Counted from the stretch's first letter, positions 51,744 through 60,239 are shown. The stretch: 64,000 bases of DNA from VBDM01 sp035519135 (GCA_035519135.1 DATIWX010000004.1:192045-256044), one strand, 5' to 3'. A program made the numbers and translations. The notes: generated by a model not told the origin, from the letters alone.

Positions 51744-53162
51744 ATGGGGACGCCGTTTCAGAAACCGGTCCTGGCTGTCGCGGTGCTCGTCGCCGCGGTC
51801 ACGGTCCAGGCGCAGGACAACAAGGCCGAAAAACGCAACATGGAGCTCATCGGCTACAGCGACCTTCAGGGGCGCAGCGCCTACCAGCCGACCATCCACA
51901 AGCAGGGCAGTCGCTGGATCGCCTACGTCGGCCACCACGGCGACAACGTCCTCAATCCGCTGACCGGCAGCAAGGAAGACAACGGAACGTCGATCCTCGA
52001 CGTCACTGACCCGCGGCACCCGGAGTACCTCGCGCACATTCCCGGCCAGCCCGGCAAAGCCGAGGCGGGGGGCGCGCAGATGGTGCGCGTATGCGACGGC
52101 GCCCAGCTGCCGAAGGGCGACAAGAGCAAGGTCTACCTGCTTCGCACCTTTGGCAACCAGGCGCACCAGATATGGAATGTCACCGATCCGGCCAAGCCCG
52201 CGCTGCTCACCACGGTGTCGAGCAAGCTCAAGGACACCCACAAGAACTGGTGGGAGTGCGACACCGGCATCGCCTACCTCGTCTCGGGCGTTGAGGGCTG
52301 GCGCGTACGGCGCATGACGCAGGTGTACGACCTCTCCGATCCGGAGAATCCGGTGTTCATCCGCGACTTCGGCCTTCCCGGCCAGCAGCCCGGCGCGACC
52401 GGGACGGCGCCGGCGGACCTGCACGGACCGATCTCCACCGGCCCGAAGGGCAACCGCGTCTATTTCGGCTACGGCACCAACAAGGACGGCGTGCTGCAGA
52501 TCGTCGACCGCGACAAGCTCCTGAACGGCCCGAGAGAGCCGACCAGCGAGAACCTGCTCTACCCCCAGGTCGGCAGGATCGACCTGCAGCCGGGCAACGG
52601 CGCGCACACCGCGCTACCGCTCCTAGGCATGCCGCTGCCCGAGTTCGCCAAGGACGCGAAGGGAGCGACGGGGGACTTCGTGATGATCGTGAACGAGCAG
52701 ATCCTCAACGAGTGCCGCGAGACGCGCCAGCGCGTTTGGTTCGTCGACGTGACCGCCGAGTCGAAACCCTTCAACGTGTCCAATTTCAACGTGCCGGAGA
52801 AGAGCGGGAACTTCTGCTCCCGCGGCGGCCGCTTCGGCTCCCACTCCCCCAACGAGAACCAGCCGCCGATGTACGCCAAGCGCCTGGTGTTCGTCGCCTG
52901 GTTCAACGCCGGGGTGCGCGCGATCGACATCCGCGACCCCTACAACCCCAGGGAAGTCGGCTACTACATTCCGGCCAAGACGGGAAAGACCGACAAGCGC
53001 TGCGTGAAGATGCCGGACGGCAAGGAGCGCTGCAAGATCGCGATCCAGACCAACAATCTCGAGGTCGACGATCGCGGCTACATCTACATCGTCGATCGCG
53101 CCAACACCGGCATGCACATCCTGCAGGTCACGGGCGAGGCGCGCAAGATCGCGAATTTCTAG
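51744..53162 (+). CDS. Secreted beta-propeller protein with LVIVD-like repeats
   Basis: 472-residue exported protein. Signal peptide MGTPFQKPVLAVAVLVAAVTVQA, then repeated blades with the LVIVD-like pattern, for example TSILDVTDPRHPEYLAHIPG, HQIWNVTDPAKPALLTTV, TQVYDLSDPENPVFIRDFGLPG and VRAIDIRDPYNPREVGYYIPAKTG. Six or more cysteines in the mature part could form disulfides. Function unknown; such propellers act as surface or periplasmic binding scaffolds. GAGGAGGAAG precedes ATG 51744. The next gene begins directly after the stop. Confidence 0.85.
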   Translation: MGTPFQKPVLAVAVLVAAVTVQAQDNKAEKRNMELIGYSDLQGRSAYQPTIHKQGSRWIAYVGHHGDNVLNPLTGSKEDNGTSILDVTDPRHPEYLAHIPGQPGKAEAGGAQMVRVCDGAQLPKGDKSKVYLLRTFGNQAHQIWNVTDPAKPALLTTVSSKLKDTHKNWWECDTGIAYLVSGVEGWRVRRMTQVYDLSDPENPVFIRDFGLPGQQPGATGTAPADLHGPISTGPKGNRVYFGYGTNKDGVLQIVDRDKLLNGPREPTSENLLYPQVGRIDLQPGNGAHTALPLLGMPLPEFAKDAKGATGDFVMIVNEQILNECRETRQRVWFVDVTAESKPFNVSNFNVPEKSGNFCSRGGRFGSHSPNENQPPMYAKRLVFVAWFNAGVRAIDIRDPYNPREVGYYIPAKTGKTDKRCVKMPDGKERCKIAIQTNNLEVDDRGYIYIVDRANTGMHILQVTGEARKIANF

Positions 53163-53882
53163 ATGGCGAAGAGCGTTTTGGCGCGGCTCGACGAATCAGT
53201 CGACAACTTCTGCCGGCGCACGCGCTATTTCCGGGAGGAGATGACCGAGGGACGCGCGCGCATGTTCGCGATGCAGCATCGCCTGAACACGCGCCAGCGC
53301 AACTCCGTGCTCAAGCTCAAGGTCGCCACCAACTGCCCGGACTGGGACACGCGCATCGGTATCATCCGCGCCTGCAGCGAGGAAGTGATCGCGGACCACG
53401 AACACGGGCGGGGAAGGGCGCACTGGCAGATACTCGAGGACCTCGGCACGCGCATCGGCCTTTCGCGGAAGGAAATCCAGAACGCGAAGCCCATTGCCAG
53501 CACCCAGCTCGCCTGGGCAGCGTGGGAAGGCCTGATGGCGAACCGCCACTGGCTCGAAGGCATAGTCGCCAACACCTGCGCCGAGCGCGCCAATGTCCCG
53601 GGCTACGGCACGGGCATCATGAAGAAGCACGGCTGGTTCGGCCTGGAGCGCGAGCGCTGGGGAAAGCTGTTCAAGCTCTCCGACAAGCACCTCGAGTTCT
53701 TCGAGCTGCACGAAAAAGCGGACATCGCGCACTCGGACGCGGGTTGGCGCGCGGTCGAGCGCTTTGCGAAGCGGTTGCACATGGAGGACGCCGTGGTCGC
53801 GGCCTGCGAGAAGAACCTCCAGGTGTGGGAGATGTACCTCGACGGCATCGGCGCGGCCGGGGACAGGCGCGATGATCGCTAG
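53163..53882 (+). CDS. Heme-oxygenase-like diiron (TenA/PqqC-fold) protein
   Basis: 239-residue all-helical protein of the iron-containing redox enzyme (HDO-like) group. Candidate metal ligands are the Glu/His clusters EEVIADHEHGRGRAHWQILEDLG, RHWLEGIVANTCAERAN and HLEFFELHEKADIAHSDAGW. No signal peptide. The substrate is unknown; HDO relatives oxidise amines and amino acids, fragment fatty acids, or act on thiamine-like compounds. ATG abuts the propeller stop; it overlaps the next gene by 11 nt. Confidence 0.8.
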   Translation: MAKSVLARLDESVDNFCRRTRYFREEMTEGRARMFAMQHRLNTRQRNSVLKLKVATNCPDWDTRIGIIRACSEEVIADHEHGRGRAHWQILEDLGTRIGLSRKEIQNAKPIASTQLAWAAWEGLMANRHWLEGIVANTCAERANVPGYGTGIMKKHGWFGLERERWGKLFKLSDKHLEFFELHEKADIAHSDAGWRAVERFAKRLHMEDAVVAACEKNLQVWEMYLDGIGAAGDRRDDR

Positions 53883-54825
53883 AATCTTCGCGCTCGTCCT
53901 TGCGTTTCTCGCGCACGCCGCCGCTGCGCAGTACCCGTCGCACCCGATCCGCCTGATGGTGCCCTTTCCACCGGGCGGCGGGCCGGACCTCGTCGGACGC
54001 ATCCTCGCGCCCAAGCTGTCGGACGCGCTCGGCCAGCCGGTGGTGGTGGAGAACCGTGTCGGGAGCAACGGCAACATCGCGGGCGAGGCGGTGGCGAAGT
54101 CACCCGCCGACGGCTACACGCTGCTGGTCGGCAACGACAGCCTGTTCGTGATCAACGCGCATCTGTACAGGCAGATGCCCTTCGATCCCTTGAAGGATCT
54201 CGCGCCGGTCGCGAGCCTGGTGTCGAACGGCTTCTTCCTCGCGGTCAACCCTTCCATCCCCGCGCGCTCGCTGCCGGAGTTCATCGAGTACGCGCGCAAG
54301 GCGGATCCTCCGCTTCAGTACGCTTCGGGCGGAAACGGCAGCCAGCACCACCTGACGATGGAGCGCCTCAAGGCGCGCGCGGGCTTCAGGATGGTCCATG
54401 TGCCCTACAAGGGCGGAGCACCGGCGACGACCGCGACGGTCGCCGGGGAGGTGGCGGCGATGATGTCTGGCACGTCGACCGCGGGGCAGATCAAGGCCGG
54501 CCGGCTGCGCGCGCTCGCCTTCACCGGGCCGCAGCGCTCGCGCGTGCTGCCCGACGTGCCCGCGGTCGCCGAGTTCTTTCCGGATTTCGTGATGGTGCAG
54601 TGGTACGGTCTGTTCGCCCCTGGCGGCACGCCGGAAGCCGTGCTCGCGCGCCTGCGCGAGGTAACGAACAAAGCGCTTGGGCTGCCCGATGTGAAGGACA
54701 GGCTCTCCAATGCCGGGGGCGTGGAGCCCTGGATCACCACGCCGGAGGAGTTCGTCGGGCAAATCCGGGGCGAGTACGCGACCTACGGCAAGCTTGTGAA
54801 GGAAGTCGGGGCGAAGATCGATTGA
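53872..54825 (+). CDS. Bug-family tripartite tricarboxylate transporter receptor
   Basis: 317-residue periplasmic solute-binding protein. Signal peptide MIARIFALVLAFLAHAAAA, then YPSHPIRLMVPFPPGGGPDLVGRIL, the family hallmark loop, ENRVGSNGNIAGEAVAKSPADGYTLLVG, and HVPYKGGAPATTATVAGEVAAMMSG. Ligand unknown; no TctB/TctA membrane genes are adjacent, as is common for Bug proteins. ATG 53872 overlaps the diiron protein gene. Confidence 0.9.
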   Translation: MIARIFALVLAFLAHAAAAQYPSHPIRLMVPFPPGGGPDLVGRILAPKLSDALGQPVVVENRVGSNGNIAGEAVAKSPADGYTLLVGNDSLFVINAHLYRQMPFDPLKDLAPVASLVSNGFFLAVNPSIPARSLPEFIEYARKADPPLQYASGGNGSQHHLTMERLKARAGFRMVHVPYKGGAPATTATVAGEVAAMMSGTSTAGQIKAGRLRALAFTGPQRSRVLPDVPAVAEFFPDFVMVQWYGLFAPGGTPEAVLARLREVTNKALGLPDVKDRLSNAGGVEPWITTPEEFVGQIRGEYATYGKLVKEVGAKID

Positions 54826-54838
54826 GCGGGCCCTGACC

Positions 54839-55780
54839 TTGCCCCGGACAAATTCCCGCTTCGCGCAGGGCGTATTTCTCGTCTTCGTCACGGTACTGCT
54901 GTGGGGCGTGCAGTTTCCGGTGGCCAAGAGCGCATTTGGCTCCGTCGACGCCTTCCACGTCACCGCGCTCCGCTACGCGCTCGGCATGCTCGCGCTCGTC
55001 GCCCTGCTCGTTTGGCTCGAGGGGCGTGCCGCACTGTCGTACTACGGGCGGTTCTGGGCGACGGCTCTGGTCGGCCTGGTCGGCATGTGCGCATCGCCCA
55101 TGCTCGTCTTCCTCGGCCTCGCGCTCTCCAGCCCCGAGCACGCCGCCATCATCGTCGCGCTGCAGCCTTCCATGACGGCGCTCGCCGACTGGGCGCTGAG
55201 AGGAAGGCGCCCCGGGCGCTTCACGCTCGCCTGCCTCGCGCTCGCCTTTGCCGGCGTGGTCACGGTCGTGACGCGGGGCGATCCCGTCCATGCGTTCGCC
55301 AAAGGCGGGCTGGCCGGCGACATCCTCGTGTTCCTGGGCGCAGGCTGCTGGGTAGGCTACACGATGGCCGCGGAAATCTTCAAGGGATGGTCGGCGCTGC
55401 GCCTCACCGCGCTCACGATCGTCCCCGGGTCGCTCGGCTGCGTCGCCGTGACCGCCGTGCTCGTCGCGGCGGGAGTTTCGGTGGTACCGGGAATGGCGGA
55501 GCTCGCCGGGGTCGGCTGGCACCTCGTCTATCTCACGCTCGGCGGCATCGTCATCTCGATGCTGTGCTGGAACGCGGGCAACCAGCGCATCGGGTCGCTC
55601 AACACCATGCTGCTGATGAATCTCGTTCCCGTCGTCACCTTTGGGGTGCGGTTCGCTCAGGGAGCGCGTCCGACCTCGCTCGAGCTCTTCGGCGCGGCGC
55701 TCGTGATAAGCTCGCTCGTGGCGAACAACCTGTACCTGCGCCGGAAGTCGGCGCGAAAAGCAAGCGAGGCGACGAAATGA
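54839..55780 (+). CDS. EamA/DMT-family transporter
   Basis: 313-residue membrane protein with ten hydrophobic segments and the EamA duplication (first half VTVLLWGVQFPVAKSAFG; second half VFLGAGCWVGYTMAAEIF). Members export metabolites or amino acids. The start is TTG at 54839, 13 nt after the preceding stop; no ATG precedes the first helix. It overlaps the next gene by 4 nt (ATGA). Confidence 0.88.
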   Translation: MPRTNSRFAQGVFLVFVTVLLWGVQFPVAKSAFGSVDAFHVTALRYALGMLALVALLVWLEGRAALSYYGRFWATALVGLVGMCASPMLVFLGLALSSPEHAAIIVALQPSMTALADWALRGRRPGRFTLACLALAFAGVVTVVTRGDPVHAFAKGGLAGDILVFLGAGCWVGYTMAAEIFKGWSALRLTALTIVPGSLGCVAVTAVLVAAGVSVVPGMAELAGVGWHLVYLTLGGIVISMLCWNAGNQRIGSLNTMLLMNLVPVVTFGVRFAQGARPTSLELFGAALVISSLVANNLYLRRKSARKASEATK

Positions 55781-56748
55781 AATCGTATTGGCTCAAGCTC
55801 GATTCCGGAAGAACCGCGCTCGAATTCCGCGACGTGCCCGCGCCCGAGCCCGGCCCGGGGCAGATCCTGCTGCGCATGCACGCCGCCGGCTTGAACCGGG
55901 GAGAGCTGATCGTCGGCCACGCGGTCAAGGCCGGCGGCGCGGCGAAACCCGCGGGCGCCGAGGGCGCGGGGGAGGTGGCGAAGCTCGGAGCGGGCGTCTC
56001 GAACGTCAAGGTGGGCGAGCGCATCATGGGGCGTTGCTCCGGATCGTTCGCCGAATACTCGCTGATGGACGCGCGCGAAGCCGTGCCGGTGCCGAAGAAC
56101 CTCTCATGGGAGGAAGCCGCCTCCGTTCCGCTCGTGTTCATGGTGGTTCACGACATGCTCATCGCCCAGGGGAAGCTCAAGGCGGGCGAATGGCTGCTCG
56201 TTACCGGTATCTCGGCCGGAGTCGGCGTCGCCGCGCTGCAGACGGCCAAGGCGCTCGGCGCCAGGGTGATCGGGACCTCGGGGTCTCAGGAAAAGCTCGA
56301 CAGGCTGAAGGCAATGGGCCTGGACGTCGGCATTCGCACGCGGGCCGGGGACTTCGCCGACGCCGTGATGAAGGCGACCGGCGGCAAGGGCGCGAATCTG
56401 GTGGTCAACAACGTCGGCGGCTCGGTGTTTGCCGAGACGATGCGCGCGCTCGCCTACGAAGGCCGGCACGCCACCGTCGGCTACGTGGACGGGGTGCTGA
56501 AAAGCGAGCTCGATATCGAGGCGCTGCACACCAAGCGCCTCACGCTGTTCGGCGTATCCAACCGCCTGCGCACCGCCGAGCAGCGCGCGGTGACGGTCCG
56601 GGGATTTGCCGCCGACCTGCTGCCCTTCATCGCATCGGGAAAGATCAAGCCGCTTGTCGACCGCGTGTTCCCCTTCGCCGAGCTGCCCGCCGCCAAGGCC
56701 TACATGGAATCCAACGCACAGGTCGGGAAGATCGCGGTGAGCATGTAA
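55777..56748 (+). CDS. Quinone oxidoreductase-like medium-chain dehydrogenase
   Basis: 323-residue MDR-family enzyme. GroES-like N-terminus (RMHAAGLNRGELIVGH), no structural-zinc Cys cluster and a cofactor domain GEWLLVTGISAGVGVAALQTAKALGARVIGTSGSQEKL. This indicates an NADPH-dependent zinc-free reductase of the quinone oxidoreductase type; substrate unknown. Its stop codon lies at the left edge of a long inverted repeat. Confidence 0.9.
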   Translation: MKSYWLKLDSGRTALEFRDVPAPEPGPGQILLRMHAAGLNRGELIVGHAVKAGGAAKPAGAEGAGEVAKLGAGVSNVKVGERIMGRCSGSFAEYSLMDAREAVPVPKNLSWEEAASVPLVFMVVHDMLIAQGKLKAGEWLLVTGISAGVGVAALQTAKALGARVIGTSGSQEKLDRLKAMGLDVGIRTRAGDFADAVMKATGGKGANLVVNNVGGSVFAETMRALAYEGRHATVGYVDGVLKSELDIEALHTKRLTLFGVSNRLRTAEQRAVTVRGFAADLLPFIASGKIKPLVDRVFPFAELPAAKAYMESNAQVGKIAVSM

Positions 56749-56833
56749 AACCGGGGACAGACCACGGTTTTCTACCAGCGACGGATTACGTCCCGAGCTA
56801 CGTGACGCCAAAACCGTGGTCTGTCCCCGGTTT
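56748..56833. repeat. REP-like long inverted repeat
   Basis: Two 24-nt perfectly complementary arms, 56748-56771 and 56810-56833 (core CCGGGGACAGACCACGG and its complement), enclose a 38-nt spacer. The arms touch both flanking stop codons, so the element forms a long hairpin between convergent genes and may end transcription from both sides. The GTGGTCTGTCCCCGG motif is one I associate with REP elements mobilised by RAYT-type transposases in proteobacteria; no transposase is in the window. Confidence 0.8.
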
Positions 56834-57794
56834 ACTGCTCCTTCGGTATCCCGGCGTCCCTGATCACCCTGCCCCAGGTGTCGTACTCGCTCCGGATGTG
56901 ACGCGCGAGTTCCTCGGGCGTCGAAGGCGTGGGGTCCTCGCCCTGCTTGAGAATGGCAGCGTGGACTCCGGGATCCTTCAGCGTCTTCACGATCTCAGTG
57001 TTGAGGCGCGTGACGATATCCTTGGGCGTCTTCGCCGGCGCCACGAAGGCGTACCAGTTCGTGGCCTGGTAGCCCGGGTAGCCCTGCTCGGCGATGGTGG
57101 GCACGTCGGGCAGCGATGCCGAGCGCTTGGTGCTGGTCGATCCGAGCGCGCGCAGCTTGCCGCTTTGGACCTGCGGGGTCGCGGTGGTCGCCGACGCGAA
57201 CACCGCGGGGATCTGACCGCCGAGCAGGTCGCTCATCGCCGGGCCGCCGCCCTTGTAGGGCACGTGCGTGAGATTGGTTTTCGCGGTCAGGCGGAACAGC
57301 TCGCCGGCGAGGTGCCCGGCGCTGCCCACGCCCGAGGTCCCGTAGGCGATGCCGCCGGTGCGGCTGTTCGCGAGCTTCACGAATTCGGCGAGCGTCTTCG
57401 CCGGCACCGACGGATGCACGACGAGCACGTTCCCGGACTCGGTCGCCATCGACAGCGGCGCGAAATCGGTGAGCGGGTTGTAGGGCAATTTCGAGTTGAG
57501 GTGCGGCGCGACGGCGAGCGCGGCGATGGTCGCGAGCAGGAAAGTGTAGCCGTCCGGTTCGGCCTTGGCGACGATTCCCGCGGCGATCGTGCCGCCGGCT
57601 CCGGCGCGGTTCTCGACGACCACGGTCTGGCCCAGATACTCGCCGAGTTTCTTCTGCATCACGCGGGCCACGGTATCGGTCCCGCCGCCGGGGGCGAAGC
57701 CCACGATCAGCGTGACCGGCCTAGCCGGATAGGTCTGCGCCGTGGCGTTCGCCATCATGGCGAGCGCTGCGGCAAGCGCAACGATTGGTCTCAT
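56832..57794 (-). CDS. Bug-family tripartite tricarboxylate transporter receptor
   Basis: 320-residue periplasmic binding protein. Signal peptide MRPIVALAAALAMMANATAQ, then TYPARPVTLIVGFAPGGGTDTVARVMQ, ENRAGAGGTIAAGIVAKAEPDGYTFLLAT and HVPYKGGGPAMSDLLGGQIPAVF. It is only moderately similar to the other Bug protein nearby, so not a recent duplicate. GAGAAGGAG precedes ATG 57794. Ligand unknown; a crotonase gene lies upstream on the same strand. Confidence 0.9.
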   Translation of the reverse strand: MRPIVALAAALAMMANATAQTYPARPVTLIVGFAPGGGTDTVARVMQKKLGEYLGQTVVVENRAGAGGTIAAGIVAKAEPDGYTFLLATIAALAVAPHLNSKLPYNPLTDFAPLSMATESGNVLVVHPSVPAKTLAEFVKLANSRTGGIAYGTSGVGSAGHLAGELFRLTAKTNLTHVPYKGGGPAMSDLLGGQIPAVFASATTATPQVQSGKLRALGSTSTKRSASLPDVPTIAEQGYPGYQATNWYAFVAPAKTPKDIVTRLNTEIVKTLKDPGVHAAILKQGEDPTPSTPEELARHIRSEYDTWGRVIRDAGIPKEQ

Positions 57795-57834
57795 GCTCCT
57801 TCTCCTCTTTCTCTTTTCATGTGAGGCGCCGCTT

Positions 57835-57903
57835 GCCGGGCGCTCATTTGCCGCCTTCTGCGGCCCTCATTTGCCGCCTCCGGCGGCCCTCATTTTCCCT
57901 GAA
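57835..57903. repeat. Short tandem repeats around the crotonase stop codon
   Basis: CTCATTTGCCGCC is repeated at about 22-nt intervals: CTCATTTGCCGCCTTCTGCGG, CTCATTTGCCGCCTCCGGCGG and a third CTCATTTTCCC covering the stop of the crotonase gene. Each of the first two includes a small GC stem. Seen from the minus strand, the GGAAAATGAG end of the gene has been copied twice more downstream. Confidence 0.7.
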
Positions 57904-58732
57904 ACACGGGCTTGCGCTTTTCCATGAAGGCTCTGCGGCCCTCGATGTAATCCTGGCTTTCGAAGCATTGCTTGACGAGCGCGGCACAAGCCTGCGCATC
58001 GAACGCGGTGTTCATCTTCAGCAGCTCGCGCACGATGCGCTTGCTCGCGCGGATGGTGAGCGGCGCGTTCTCCGAGATCATGGCGCAGTACTCGAGCACC
58101 AGCGCTTCCAACTCGGCGACCGGCGCCACGCGGTGCACGAACCCCATGGTCTTCGCCTCCTCGGCCTTGAACTGGCGCCCGGTGATCAGCACCTCGCGCG
58201 CGAACGCCGGGCCCACGGTATCGACCAGATTCTTCAGCGACGAGGCGCGGTAACCGAGGCCCAGCTTCGCCGCCGGTATGCCCAGCCGTGCGTCCTCGGC
58301 GGCAATCCGGAGGTCGGAGCACAGGGCGATGTTGACGCCCGCGCCGAGGCAATAGCCGCGGATCATGGCGATGATCACCTTGTCGCAGCCCTGCAGGCGC
58401 TCGGCGACGCGGCCGGCGATCTCCTCGTAGCGCTGGATGCCCTCGGCGGTCGAGCGATCCTTCTCGTACTGCGAAACGTCCGCTCCCGACACGAAAGCCT
58501 TGTCGCCCTCGCCCTTGAGCACGATGACGCGCACTTGCGCGTCCTGCTCGAAGCGGTCGAGCACCTTCGGGATCGCCTCCCACATGTCGATCGAAATGGC
58601 GTTCCGGCGGGCGGGATTGTTGAAGGTGAGCCAGCCGATCGAGCCCTGCTTCTCGGCCACGATGCGCTCGGTGAGCTCGCCCGCCGGGAAGGCGGGCTGT
58701 CTCGGGAGAGCGACGAGTTCTGCCTGGTTCAT
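57890..58732 (-). CDS. Enoyl-CoA hydratase/isomerase (crotonase) family protein
   Basis: 280-residue crotonase. Motifs: IGWLTFNNPARRNAISIDMWEAIP, oxyanion-hole segments VIVLKGEGDKAFVSGADVSQYEKDR and MIRGYCLGAGVNIALCSDLRIAAEDARLGIPAAKLGLGY. At the first catalytic-Glu position of hydratases (about GLGYRASSLKNLV) an Ala/Ser-rich stretch is seen, so the reaction may not be simple hydration. Start ATG 58732. An FNR-type box centred 42 nt before the predicted transcription start suggests expression at low oxygen. Confidence 0.88.
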   Translation of the reverse strand: MNQAELVALPRQPAFPAGELTERIVAEKQGSIGWLTFNNPARRNAISIDMWEAIPKVLDRFEQDAQVRVIVLKGEGDKAFVSGADVSQYEKDRSTAEGIQRYEEIAGRVAERLQGCDKVIIAMIRGYCLGAGVNIALCSDLRIAAEDARLGIPAAKLGLGYRASSLKNLVDTVGPAFAREVLITGRQFKAEEAKTMGFVHRVAPVAELEALVLEYCAMISENAPLTIRASKRIVRELLKMNTAFDAQACAALVKQCFESQDYIEGRRAFMEKRKPVFQGK

Positions 58733-58756
58733 GGATGATTCCCGGAAGAAACCGCG

Positions 58757-58800
58757 ATTGTAAGCCGCGGCGCGGCCGCGAGGCCCTTGATCCCGGTCAA
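58757..58800 (-). promoter_or_regulatory. FNR/CRP-type activated promoter of the crotonase gene
   Basis: On the minus strand, TTGACCGGGATCAA (58787-58800) matches the FNR consensus TTGAT-N4-ATCAA with one mismatch, and TACAAT (58757-58762) is the -10. The box centre is about 42 nt from the predicted start near 58751, the class II activation position. Confidence 0.6.
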
Positions 58801-59477
58801 TAAGGTCTTGCGCCGAACAGATACGGGTGAAGGAGGATGAGCACGACGTACAGGGCGAGCCCGACCAGCACCTTCTTCCATCCGATCTCCTCGAAGCGGA
58901 ACTGGTTGCGTCCCTGGAAGATCGCGCCGAACGGGATATTGGATGTGACCGACGCGAAGCGCTCCCAGTCCACGCCGATCGCCCTGTTCTTGCGGGCGTC
59001 GATCAGCACCGTGCCCAGGATCGACAGCAAGGCGAAGCCGCCGAAAAAGATCAGCGAGGCGGTGTCTCCCCGAGCGATCACATGCAGTACCGCCCACAGC
59101 GCGATGCCCCACTGTATCGGGTGGCGCGTCACCCGCAGGATTCCGCGCGGCTCGCCGAGGGTTCGAAGCGCGCTCTCCTGGCGCACGGCGCTGGGATTCC
59201 TGGTCATGCCGCCCGCGGCGATGAGAATCAGCGAAACCGGCATCAGCACTACCGCCCACACCTTGAATTCGTCACCCACCCACAGGCGCTCGTAGGGCGC
59301 CCTGATGTAGGCCCAGACCATCCAGGCGACGGTGAGCAGGGACACCAGGCTGTAGGCCCCGAGGTAGACCTTCTCGCCCAGCATCGCAACGAGCCCCGAG
59401 CGCAGCGGCGTGCTTGAAACGAAGTGAGTGCCGAGAAACACCGCCGCGGCAAGCACCAGCATAGCCATGGGTTCCAT
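58797..59477 (-). CDS. NnrU-family membrane protein
   Basis: 226-residue polytopic membrane protein with six or so helices: MLVLAAAVFLGTHFVSSTPLRSGLV, AYSLVSLLTVAWMVWAYIRAP and GILRVTRHPIQWGIALWAVLHVIARGD. The HPIQWG segment resembles isoprenylcysteine-methyltransferase/NnrU domains. NnrU was first linked to nitric-oxide and nitrite metabolism in denitrifiers; its activity is not known. ATG 59477 has GGGGAGG upstream; the frame extends 18 residues further without a good site. Its stop overlaps the FNR-type box of the downstream crotonase gene. Confidence 0.85.
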   Translation of the reverse strand: MEPMAMLVLAAAVFLGTHFVSSTPLRSGLVAMLGEKVYLGAYSLVSLLTVAWMVWAYIRAPYERLWVGDEFKVWAVVLMPVSLILIAAGGMTRNPSAVRQESALRTLGEPRGILRVTRHPIQWGIALWAVLHVIARGDTASLIFFGGFALLSILGTVLIDARKNRAIGVDWERFASVTSNIPFGAIFQGRNQFRFEEIGWKKVLVGLALYVVLILLHPYLFGARPY

Positions 59478-59630
59478 GCCAACCTCCCCGAGTCGGGAAA
59501 CTATGCTGCCACGAAGGGCGGAGGTGGTCAAAAGCCAGAAACGTTCGCTTACAGTCCTTACAGATTCCTGATCAACCTCGGGCCGCGGCGCGCGTTACTG
59601 GAGGCGGGAAACCACATCAAGGAGGCGAAC

Positions 59631-60221
59631 ATGAAGGTAACAGGAGCGGTAATGGCGGCAGCGGTCGCTGGTCTGTTCTCGATCGGAGCCAACGCGCAGA
59701 CCACCGGTTCGGAAGTGCAGCGCGACGTCAACCAGCAGCAGCGCATCGAGCAGGGCCTGAAGAGCGGGTCGCTCAACACCCGCGAGGCTTCGAAGCTCGA
59801 GTCCGGGCAGTCGCGGATCGACCGGATGCAATCCAACGCGGAGAAGAACGGCAACCTCAGCCCCGCGGAGAAGGCGCGCATCCAGCGCGCGCAGAACCAG
59901 GAGAGCCGCGACATCAACAAGCTCGAGAGCAACGCCGCGAAGGGCAATCCCAACTCGGCGTCGTCGCAGCGCATGCAGGCCGACGTGCAGCGCAACGTCA
60001 ACCAGCAGCAGCGCATCGAGCAGGGCGTGAAGTCCGGCCAGCTCACCAACCGAGAGGTCGGCAAGCTGGAAAACGGCCAGGCCCGGGTCGACCGCTCCGA
60101 GGCGCGGGCGGGGGCCAACGGCCGGGTGAACGCCAACGAGCAGCAGCGCGTCCAGAAAGCCGAGAACCAGCGGAGCAAGCGCATCTACAAGCAGAAGCAC
60201 GACGCGCAGAAGCGGCACTGA
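59631..60221 (+). CDS. Secreted Gln/Arg-rich repeat protein
   Basis: 196-residue exported protein. Signal peptide MKVTGAVMAAAVAGLFSIGANA; the rest consists of two copies of an ~80-residue unit containing NVNQQQRIEQG(V/L)KSG, a GKLE-type helix and GNLSPAE/GRVNANE turns, and a basic C-terminus KRIYKQKHDAQKRH. Predicted largely helical and very hydrophilic, rich in Gln, Asn and Arg. I know no function. AAGGAGG precedes ATG 59631, and a terminator follows. Confidence 0.8.
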   Translation: MKVTGAVMAAAVAGLFSIGANAQTTGSEVQRDVNQQQRIEQGLKSGSLNTREASKLESGQSRIDRMQSNAEKNGNLSPAEKARIQRAQNQESRDINKLESNAAKGNPNSASSQRMQADVQRNVNQQQRIEQGVKSGQLTNREVGKLENGQARVDRSEARAGANGRVNANEQQRVQKAENQRSKRIYKQKHDAQKRH

Positions 60222-60239
60222 AGCCGCGACGCTCCAAGG

